This document shows positions 55,198 through 61,764 of a stretch of 64,000 nucleotides of DNA, in pieces; position 1 is the first letter of the stretch; each line of letters begins with the position of its first letter. Source of the stretch: Paenibacillus xylanexedens (lineage in GTDB: Bacteria; Bacillota; Bacilli; Paenibacillales; Paenibacillaceae). The notes below the pieces were generated by a model, which worked only from the letters and a program-made list of their open reading frames with translations, was not told the origin of the DNA and did no database searches. The stretch covers positions 5,642,001-5,706,000 of the forward strand of contig NZ_CP018620.1 in NCBI RefSeq assembly GCF_001908275.1, read 5' to 3'. A program made the translations under genes and the position numbers.

Positions 55198-55491
55198 AAG
55201 TTAAGTATTTTTTTAATTTGCCATAACAAAATAACGGCGTATGTATTAGGGCCGCTGAAATCTTCTCTTAGAATAACAGAAATTGCATAACGAGTCACCA
55301 AACGTATCCAAAAGGGATTCCATTACTTACACGACTCAATTCAAATGCAATGGCATACATTATAGATAAGCACTTTTTTGGTTCCGAAAATAAAAAAAGT
55401 CGAAATTTGTCCAAATTTAAGCTGTTTTTAATGCAATTTTCATGAAAATGGTGTATTGTAAATTTACATTCATAAACACGAGGTGATGAGC

Positions 55492-55794
55492 ATGCCAGCT
55501 CTTGCGAAAATCCAAGCTTTAAAAGAACAAATGCCCAAAGAATACCAAAGTATTTCCCACTTTGTGGAACATGCATTGGAGTCCATTGATACTCTGGTCG
55601 AGGAACATCGGAAGTACGTAGCTGCACAGGCATTGTACGGCGATAAAATCGTTGGATCGGAAGAACGCTTGTACAGAGAAACCGTACTTGATGTCAGAGC
55701 ACAGCTGTTGATGACTCTTGAGAAAACGGTAGAAGATCTGTTGCACAAAGGCGACAAACACTGGAGCAAACACTTTAAGGATGGCGTAGAGTAG
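55492..55794 (+). CDS. conserved-looking hypothetical protein
   Basis: 100 residues, not recognised. Wholly helical and charged (MPALAKIQALKEQMPKEYQS ... LLMTLEKTVEDLLHKGDKHW), no membrane segment or signal. The codon use is like its neighbours and a GAGGTG site precedes ATG 55492; in-frame ATGs at 55483/55486 overlap that site. It is divergent from the ECF sigma gene and has its own terminator, so I take it as a real single gene. Confidence 0.75.
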   Translation: MPALAKIQALKEQMPKEYQSISHFVEHALESIDTLVEEHRKYVAAQALYGDKIVGSEERLYRETVLDVRAQLLMTLEKTVEDLLHKGDKHWSKHFKDGVE

Positions 55795-55824
55795 TTCTTA
55801 TATTTCTTCTACATTTTGAAAAAA

Positions 55825-55880
55825 TGGCCCGTTTTCCGATATTCTCCCTCGCGGAGTGTAACGGAAAGCGGGCTTTTTTT
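55825..55880 (+). terminator. terminator of the 55492 gene
   Basis: Arms GCCCGTTTTCCG (55827-55838) and CGGAAAGCGGGC (55862-55873), then TTTTTTT. Confidence 0.9.
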
Positions 55881-55985
55881 GTGCTGTGCTGTAACCTGCA
55901 ATCAAATGAAACAGCAAGGAATGATTTTAAATCCAAATAAATGAAGGTCGGTTTATATAGGATAGTACAAATCCAAATTCTTATA

Positions 55986-56030
55986 GAAGAGGTACAAACC
56001 TTAGAAAAACGAAGGTTTGTACCTCTTTTT
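55986..56030. terminator. bidirectional terminator between 55794 and pdaC
   Basis: 15-base perfect arms AGAGGTACAAACCTT (55988-56002) and AAGGTTTGTACCTCT (56012-56026), TTTTT on the plus strand. It ends 16 bases before the pdaC stop. Confidence 0.8.
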
Positions 56031-56041
56031 GTGAGATGAAC

Positions 56042-57481
56042 TTATTGATTATAATAAGGGGCATTGCCTTTGGATTCATTCAAGGACAACAACTGAGAAA
56101 CCGTTACGAATTGGTAGCCTTGCTTTTTTAGTGATTTAAGCATTTGGGGCAGCGCATCAGCTGTAGAAGCGTGAATATCATGCATAAGTACAATCGAACC
56201 TGATCTGATGTTTTTAGCAACCTCTTTATTTACAGCTTGGGCGTTCCGGCTTTTCCAATCCAGCGAATCCACAGACCATAAAATAATGGGTGTTTTCTGT
56301 TCTTTGGTGACTTTTTTGACTGATTCATTCATAGCACCATAAGGCGGACGGAATAGGGTTGGTTTTTCTCCAGTCGCATCTTTGATTCGGTGCGATGATT
56401 CTATGATTTGTTTGCGTACCTCACTCAGGCTCATATTCGCCAGATTCGGATGACTCTTGGAGTGATTGCCGATCTCGTGGCCAGCCTCAGCAACCTTTTT
56501 AGCCATATCAGGATAATACTCTACTTGTACGCCCAGCATGAAGAAAGTAGCCTTCGCGTTGTACTCCTTCAAAGTCTTTAGAACTCTAGGTGTCACCTTT
56601 GGGTGAGGCCCGTCATCAAAGGTAAGAGCCACATATTTCCCTTTAGGATCAAGCGGAGGCTGAGTTGGCTTCTTCCCTTTTGGCTTCTCGTTATTTTCAT
56701 AAGTGATATTCCATTTTTTGGTGAGGTCCTTTTTCAAGTAGGAATGCAAGGATTTCAGTGGAATGTTCACTTGGACCGTTCCGGCTACACCAGCAGCGAT
56801 CTCGTATTTATTAAAGTATAAAGTAAAGACTCCGTTACCTATGGACCATTTCCATTCAGATGTATTTTTTATAGATTTTTGAAGTTCTGCTTCGAATACA
56901 TAAGAGTGGACGTTTTTCTGTTTCTTCAATTCTTCCTTCACGATGGACATAATATGGTCAACAGCTGCTTTGTCATAAGTCATGATATCGGATAAATTCA
57001 AAATTTTATTTTCAGCTGTGTCGATATTAAAAGATTTTATTATCGATTGTCCATTAGCACTGCCTGTGGTGATTTGATAGGAAGTGAACACTAAACTATA
57101 TAAATGGTCACTAATTTTATTCGTATCTACTGTAATATTCAATTCAGCACGATAATCGCCTTGAAGCGTTTTTGCACCGGTTTTAATCTGGGTTAAGAAT
57201 TTCTTTTCCTGATCATTGACCCACGTCTGAATAGGAGTATTAATCTCCTTGCTGTTTGTGAGAACGTTGCTAATCGACAATATATAATGCTTCGTATTCT
57301 TCGTCCTTGTTTCGATATTTAAGCCTGGGTATGCACTGGGCGACACTTCAACGTTCTCTGTAACGCTGTGGTTTCCAGCCAGAACATTTTGCACCACTAG
57401 ATTGATTCCTAGAATCCCGCCAGCTAATACAATAAATCCAACCAGCCAAACGGGCCACCGTGTTTTCTTCCTTTTGGTCAT
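56042..57481 (-). CDS. pdaC: PdaC-like peptidoglycan deacetylase with RsiV-like N-terminal domain
   Basis: 479 residues. An N-terminal membrane anchor (about 9-31) is followed by an extracytoplasmic DUF4163/DUF3298-type domain (about 50-260) ending FTLYFNKYEIAAGVAGTVQV. A NodB polysaccharide deacetylase domain (about 280-470) follows: TFDDGPHP, HEIGNHSKSHPN (zinc H-x3-H), RPPYGAMN, DSLDW and VLMHDIH. In B. subtilis PdaC deacetylates peptidoglycan N-acetylmuramic acid and gives lysozyme resistance. It sits at the end of the sigV region, which suits that role. Confidence 0.9.
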   Translation of the reverse strand: MTKRKKTRWPVWLVGFIVLAGGILGINLVVQNVLAGNHSVTENVEVSPSAYPGLNIETRTKNTKHYILSISNVLTNSKEINTPIQTWVNDQEKKFLTQIKTGAKTLQGDYRAELNITVDTNKISDHLYSLVFTSYQITTGSANGQSIIKSFNIDTAENKILNLSDIMTYDKAAVDHIMSIVKEELKKQKNVHSYVFEAELQKSIKNTSEWKWSIGNGVFTLYFNKYEIAAGVAGTVQVNIPLKSLHSYLKKDLTKKWNITYENNEKPKGKKPTQPPLDPKGKYVALTFDDGPHPKVTPRVLKTLKEYNAKATFFMLGVQVEYYPDMAKKVAEAGHEIGNHSKSHPNLANMSLSEVRKQIIESSHRIKDATGEKPTLFRPPYGAMNESVKKVTKEQKTPIILWSVDSLDWKSRNAQAVNKEVAKNIRSGSIVLMHDIHASTADALPQMLKSLKKQGYQFVTVSQLLSLNESKGNAPYYNQ

Positions 57482-57648
57482 TTCAAATCATCCTTATCTT
57501 TATTCTAGTCATAAAACTGCAAGTCATTGTCTATCATTTCTTCCGGCAAGGGTGGCCCAAAACTCTCGAAATACGATACCTGATGAAAAATCAACCACCA
57601 GTTATTCACAATAAAACATCGATGACAGAAAAGCACCACTGAGTGCCT

Positions 57649-57837
57649 TCACTCTCGACAGATCGATAATGAGGAGCCACGCAAATCCCCCTGAGCCCAA
57701 TTGATATTAAGATGGTAGGCCATGACAGCCATGACGGATAATGCCCTGAAGCCATCAAGTCCTGGCGTATAACGCTTACCGTCGCCTCGTACCGGTGCAA
57801 AGTTCCGACTTCCGAAATGATTCGTGTTATCATGCAT
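57649..57837 (-). pseudogene. truncated acyltransferase-3 (OatA-like) remnant
   Basis: 62 codons. The part RYTPGLDGFRALSVMAVMAYHLN is the characteristic start of membrane acyltransferase-3/OatA proteins, but the frame stops after another 19 codons at about 10% of the family's 600-residue length. No continuation is visible in other frames or toward pdaC. Its position after sigV-rsiV matches oatA in B. subtilis (peptidoglycan O-acetyltransferase, lysozyme resistance). An ECF promoter remains upstream. Confidence 0.72.
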
Positions 57838-57881
57838 TTTGCTTTCGTCCCTATCCTTTTTGATTTGTCGCTCATAGGCAG

Positions 57882-57907
57882 GACGCCGAGGTTGTAAAGA
57901 AAGTTTT
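57882..57907 (-). promoter_or_regulatory. sigma-V-type promoter before the oatA remnant
   Basis: Minus strand AAAAC (57907-57903, within GAGAAAACTTT), 17 bases, CGTC (57885-57882). Nearly the same as the promoters of sigV and of the 58933 gene. It could now drive pdaC through the remnant. Confidence 0.7.
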
Positions 57908-57969
57908 CTCCAATTAATGTAATCAATGAAGAGAACAAAACAATTTCATGGAACTTCTACCTTTAAAAC

Positions 57970-58008
57970 TAAAAAAAGCATCCCGTAAGAAGAGAGTCTT
58001 CGGGATGC
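57970..58008 (-). terminator. terminator of the 58157-58933 gene
   Basis: GCATCCCG (57978-57985) and CGGGATGC (58001-58008), then TTTTTTT on the minus strand. The 148 bases between the stop and this hairpin hold no convincing gene. Confidence 0.85.
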
Positions 58009-58156
58009 CATATTCAGAATAACGTAAAACTGATTTTTATGAATCGAAGTGGCTGCGCCGAGCGCTTTGGGAGCCATTTTCGAGAAGTAGCAAGCTGCCA
58101 CCTTTTTCAGATCCAACTTTACTGCGACTTCTGGCTTCATATCATTCGGCTTTGCC

Positions 58157-58933
58157 TCAGAGGCTGGCATTCTTTAAATTGAAACGGAACTCCGGTGAAC
58201 CCACATATCCCGGCGCGATACTGTATTTCGGGAAGACGATAACCAGTTCGCCTTTTTCAATATAAAACGACTGTTCGGTGAACGTCCCTTTGAATTCTTC
58301 CAGGAAGTATTGATCGGGATCCTTTCTTATTTGCGCAAGAATATCTGCATCAAGCTTTTCTTTATAGTTAGAACCGAGGAGATCCTCCAGTGTCACGCGC
58401 TGAGCCGCAGAGGCATTTTTCAAATTGTAGGTATCGATCCGGGGCATGCTTGTTCCGCCCCTGTAACCTTCCGTGATTACTTCAAGCGAAACTACTCCTG
58501 CCGGGTTTCCAGTTCCGTCCGACTTTAGCTTATAGCTGACGTAAAATTCATAGGGGTGGAACTTCTGGTGATTTACTTTTGCCTTTTTGGCCGTTTTTGC
58601 GGCATCCTTCTCCCACTGAGCAAGATCCTTTTGCGCACGGGATAAAAGGATACCATTCAGTTCATTCTGGTATCTGGTGTCCAGCATGCCGTGCAGCTGC
58701 GGTACCTTGATGTTCACAATAAGGTTCTTGCTTGTTGTGCTCAGTACCTTCTCCACGATTTTTACTCCTGTAGCCAAAGGGACGGTTGAATGTACCTTAG
58801 AGCTGACAGTTACGTTCGCTGAAACAGGTGCCGAGGCCAGCACATTTGCAGATAAGCTCGCTGCGCCGACGCCGAGCATGGCTACACAGCCCATGGCCCC
58901 CATCTTCATGTATTTTATCGTTTTCTTTTTCAT
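58157..58933 (-). CDS. secreted DUF3298-type (RsiV sensor-like) protein
   Basis: 258 residues. A signal peptide (basic start, hydrophobic MGCVAMLGVGAASLSA, cleavage near ASA) precedes a single DUF4163/DUF3298-like domain. The end (FYIEKGELVIVFPKYSIAPG, then YVGSPEF) is nearly the same as the end of RsiV next door. It has no membrane helix after the signal and no sigma-binding segment, so it cannot be an anti-sigma factor. GGAGG precedes ATG 58933. Own sigma-V-type promoter and terminator. A lysozyme-binding or decoy role is inference. Confidence 0.8.
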   Translation of the reverse strand: MKKKTIKYMKMGAMGCVAMLGVGAASLSANVLASAPVSANVTVSSKVHSTVPLATGVKIVEKVLSTTSKNLIVNIKVPQLHGMLDTRYQNELNGILLSRAQKDLAQWEKDAAKTAKKAKVNHQKFHPYEFYVSYKLKSDGTGNPAGVVSLEVITEGYRGGTSMPRIDTYNLKNASAAQRVTLEDLLGSNYKEKLDADILAQIRKDPDQYFLEEFKGTFTEQSFYIEKGELVIVFPKYSIAPGYVGSPEFRFNLKNASL

Positions 58934-58989
58934 AGCTTTCATCCTCCATCTCTTTGTATGAGTGTCTAATCACGCACACTCATTGGCTA

Positions 58990-59016
58990 GACGCATGAGA
59001 TGGCACAGAAAGTTTT
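58990..59016 (-). promoter_or_regulatory. sigma-V-type promoter of the 58933 gene
   Basis: Minus strand AAAAC (59016-59012, in AAAACTTT), 18 bases, CGTC (58993-58990), with the same spacing as the sigV promoter. Confidence 0.7.
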
Positions 59017-59060
59017 AGAAAATCAAAAATAGAACAATGTCTCTTCGACCAAAGTACTAA

Positions 59061-59098
59061 CAAAAAAAAACCGGCGCGGGGTACCCGATCACCGGTCT
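59061..59098 (-). terminator. terminator of sigV-rsiV
   Basis: ACCGG...CCGGT arms (59069-59095) with an inner CGGG/CCCG stem, then nine T on the minus strand, just after the rsiV stop. Confidence 0.82.
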
Positions 59099-59104
59099 CT
59101 TCCA

Positions 59105-59995
59105 TTACTTAATGTATTTGTTATTAATTAGAACGTCTTTCAACACATCCGTGGGAATGACGAATTCCACAGAACCCATATAGCCTGGCGCGACGTCATA
59201 TTCGTTGAAAGCAATCACCAGCTTGCCGTCGTTGTTGATATAGAAGCCTTGATCCTTCGCGATGCTCTGGAACTCACTGGTGGTCGGCACGTCGGTAGCT
59301 CCCGGAGTCCAGTAAATCTTATTAGGGTCCTCTCTCATTTGCACCTGCATCTGCTCTTTAACGTTGTCGCTGATGAGCCGCACATAACGATCGTCCTTGA
59401 ACAGCATCGGCAGAGTTATGAGGATTTGGTTTTTCTTATCGATCGTATCAAACTGAAGCTCCTCCGAGGATGAAGCGGCGGTCTTGACTACGTACCTTTG
59501 TATAGATAAAATCTCGTCGTTGTCCGTCTTTACTTCATATCCGACATCAAGTCCCAGATGGCCTCCGCCTTGCTTCTTCAATTCGCTGATTTCCGCCTGG
59601 AACTTTTCGTAAAGCGCTTTGTTCTCCTTCATATATTTCTCGTTCAACCCGCTTTGCAACTGCTCATTCTCCATATCGGTAATGGAAGGCACTTTGATAT
59701 TCGCATTGTAATTAGACTCGTCAACCACGTATTCCTTGAACGTGAGCACCTGGATAACCCGGTCCACACCCGGTATGGATGACAAGGCTTTCGCTACAGG
59801 AGGACTGACATTGATCGCAACAAGGAACATGAACGCAGCCGCACTGGAAACGGCTAACCATCTGTACTTTGAGCCGCGGCCCCTCCTTCCCTCCTTAGAG
59901 AATTTATGAATCGATTGGTTTACAATGCTATCCAATTCATCAGGAATGGGTATTTCTTGATATTCTTTTCGTAGCTGTTCCATATTATTGTTCAT
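59105..59995 (-). CDS. rsiV: anti-sigma-V factor RsiV (lysozyme sensor)
   Basis: 296 residues. A short cytoplasmic sigma-binding part (1-44) and one membrane helix (45-64) are followed by an A-x-A site at 68-70 (VAKA) where signal peptidase could cut. The extracytoplasmic DUF4163/DUF3298 domain ends GKLVIAFNEYDVAPGYMGSV. In B. subtilis RsiV binds lysozyme through this domain, which exposes it to signal peptidase and then site-2 protease. It overlaps sigV by four bases. Confidence 0.87.
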   Translation of the reverse strand: MNNNMEQLRKEYQEIPIPDELDSIVNQSIHKFSKEGRRGRGSKYRWLAVSSAAAFMFLVAINVSPPVAKALSSIPGVDRVIQVLTFKEYVVDESNYNANIKVPSITDMENEQLQSGLNEKYMKENKALYEKFQAEISELKKQGGGHLGLDVGYEVKTDNDEILSIQRYVVKTAASSSEELQFDTIDKKNQILITLPMLFKDDRYVRLISDNVKEQMQVQMREDPNKIYWTPGATDVPTTSEFQSIAKDQGFYINNDGKLVIAFNEYDVAPGYMGSVEFVIPTDVLKDVLINNKYIK

Positions 59996-60504
59996 CTTAC
60001 TCGATCTCCTTTGGTTGTTTCATCATTTATTTTGATTCGCAATAGCTGATGCGCCTGATACAGCCTTGTTTTAATCGTATTCACATTCTCATCCAGTACA
60101 GCAGCAACTTCTTCGATCTTCATATCTTCAAAATATCTCAGTATAATGACGCTCTTGTATTTATCCGGCAAGGATTCGAGCGTTTGCTTCAAATCAATGT
60201 CCGTATACGTATCTTCTGTCCCGGGGCTGTAGGTTTCGATCATTTCATGATCCATCGCCTGAACCTTTTTGTTACTGCGCAGAAAATCCAGGGCGGTATT
60301 CACCACAATCCGGTAAAACCAGCTTTTTACCGCATCTGGGTTCTTCAAAAGTTCGAGATGCGTCATCGCTTTGTATATGGAGTCTTGTACGATATCTAGG
60401 GCATCCTCCTTATTTTTGACATAGCTATAAGCAAGTCGGTATACGTTCTCCTTATGCTCGATAATACAGTGTGTAAGAATTTTTTCAGTTTTCCTATTGA
60501 ACAT
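59992..60504 (-). CDS. sigV: ECF sigma factor, SigV type
   Basis: 170 residues. Region 2: VYRLAYSYVKNKEDALDIVQ and DAVKSWFYRIVVNTALDFLR. Region 4: LPDKYKSVIILRYFEDMKIE and DENVNTIKTRLYQAHQLL. The pairing with an RsiV-type anti-sigma identifies it as the SigV group, which in B. subtilis switches on lysozyme-resistance genes (oatA, dlt). The upstream promoter shares its pattern with two others in this region, so autoregulation is likely. Confidence 0.87.
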   Translation of the reverse strand: MFNRKTEKILTHCIIEHKENVYRLAYSYVKNKEDALDIVQDSIYKAMTHLELLKNPDAVKSWFYRIVVNTALDFLRSNKKVQAMDHEMIETYSPGTEDTYTDIDLKQTLESLPDKYKSVIILRYFEDMKIEEVAAVLDENVNTIKTRLYQAHQLLRIKINDETTKGDRVR

Positions 60505-60553
60505 GGTCGATTATCCCTTTTCTATATAAATCTTTTGTCGTAACAAGAAGTAA

Positions 60554-60581
60554 GACGTATACGGGTTCCCAAAAAGTTTTC
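60554..60581 (-). promoter_or_regulatory. sigma-V-type promoter of sigV-rsiV
   Basis: Minus strand GAAAAC (60581-60576), 18 bases from the end of AAAAC, CGTC (60557-60554). Confidence 0.72.
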
Positions 60582-60911
60582 GCATCCAAAATTTTTTTTA
60601 ATTCTGCAAACCGTTCAAGGCCCTCACAAGCAGGTCAGCGTAAACCTCGGCGCCTCTATTAAATGCTGCACCCCGTCCTTTTAAAAATAATCTTCCCTTC
60701 CTACACTTGCCGAATACCAGTCTACTACCGATGACCGAATTCATTTGAAACTTTTGAAGGTTTCTTTCCGAAAAAACAATGTATCACTCGGAACCGAAAG
60801 TTGTTTGGTAGTCTGTAGCGCTTTTGTCGTTGTAGGCTTTCTATGTAACGATATTTCATATTTTTAATTCGTCTCCTTCTGATCTGTGCCGGTGGAACCA
60901 CGCGTATTGAA
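60582..60911. other. intergenic stretch without recognised genes
   Basis: About 330 bases upstream of sigV. Frames here are short and interrupted. One minus-strand frame at 60725-60982 is basic (RRRRIKNMKYRYIESLQRQK) but has no ribosome binding site or family resemblance. It is possibly decayed sequence. Confidence 0.4.
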
Positions 60912-61073
60912 TTAATTTGCTTCGCGCTGGCTGCAAATTTCAATAGAAGGAATATCCATTTCAAAAGTTGCGACGTGTTCAATTATGACCGCTTCAATAA
61001 GTTCCTGAATTTTGTTCGTTATCAAATGATACTCAGTAACTTGAACCGTCCAAATGCAATAATAAATGGGCAT
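60912..61073 (-). CDS. possible 53-residue small protein
   Basis: A minus-strand frame from ATG 61073 (GAGGG a few bases upstream). It starts MPIYYCIWTVQVTEYHLITN, continues KIQELIEAVIIEHVATFEMD and ends IPSIEICSQREAN. The composition is protein-like (amphipathic, balanced charge), but I recognise no family and it may be the worn end of a longer gene. Confidence 0.3.
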   Translation of the reverse strand: MPIYYCIWTVQVTEYHLITNKIQELIEAVIIEHVATFEMDIPSIEICSQREAN

Positions 61074-61129
61074 CCCATCCCTCATTTCCTACCATGCCAC
61101 TACCAAAAAATATATGTCACCACCATGAA

Positions 61130-61164
61130 ATTAAGAAAAAAGTCGTTCGCAGCGAAACGACTTC
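61130..61164 (-). terminator. hairpin terminator near 61150
   Basis: AAGTCGTT (61140-61147) and AACGACTT (61156-61163) with a CGCAGCGA loop, TTTTTT on the minus strand. No gene on the minus strand directly upstream uses it, so its owner is unclear. Confidence 0.6.
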
Positions 61165-61296
61165 TTTCTTTTATAGGTCAACTAAGTACTTTCTTTCTCT
61201 AATTCCCACTTTCCCTCAACCTCTGTATGTTAAAATATAGTAACGCCTTAATCTATCTCTTATTAAATATAGTTATTTAGGGAGGTCAATTTTCGA

Positions 61297-61749
61297 ATGA
61301 CAAAAACCCATAGAATCAATAGGCCGCGCGGAAAAATAGTTACAGCTGTATTAACTGCAGTGTTCATTTCACTTGCAATGGGGATATATCACTATGTCCC
61401 TATAGATGAAAGATTAGAGAATACTTACTATTATTCATTCGGGTATGAATTTGCAGTTGGATTATTGATTAACCTCGCTATTTTACTTTTCTTAATTACG
61501 CCACTTTCTATATTGGTGGATGGATTACTTTTATACAGAAAAAAAGATAATACGTATATGAGATTGCTCGTTGCTATTGCCGCATATGCTCTATTAGGCT
61601 GCATAGGTGGGATCATCTACTCGATATTTACACGTAACTTCACTACTTTTTCTGCTCAAACTATCCACATTGTTGTATGTTCTCTTGTCTTTTTAACCTT
61701 CCAGTTGGTATTAAATCGGAGTTTTCTTCACTCATCTTCACACCGATAA
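61297..61749 (+). CDS. small multi-pass membrane protein, hypothetical
   Basis: 150 residues with about four membrane helices (around 13-31, 52-73, 89-110, 118-137) and a basic N-terminus (MTKTHRINRPRGK). No family recognised. GGGAGG precedes the ATG at about 12 bases. The gene is more A+T-rich than comEC next to it, with which it converges, and it lies in the accessory stretch, so recent gain is possible. Confidence 0.7.
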   Translation: MTKTHRINRPRGKIVTAVLTAVFISLAMGIYHYVPIDERLENTYYYSFGYEFAVGLLINLAILLFLITPLSILVDGLLLYRKKDNTYMRLLVAIAAYALLGCIGGIIYSIFTRNFTTFSAQTIHIVVCSLVFLTFQLVLNRSFLHSSSHR

Positions 61750-61764
61750 ATAGATTGCCTGCCT

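Noticed and set aside
57946..58170. 74-codon minus-strand ORF (MPASEAKPNDMKPEVAVKLD...)
   Set aside because: It reads through the terminator hairpin at 57978-58008 and overlaps the upstream gene's end; no family match.
53318..61749. Prophage or integrative element between holA and comEC
   Set aside because: No integrase, phage or conjugation genes and no attachment repeats; the content is regulatory and cell-wall related.
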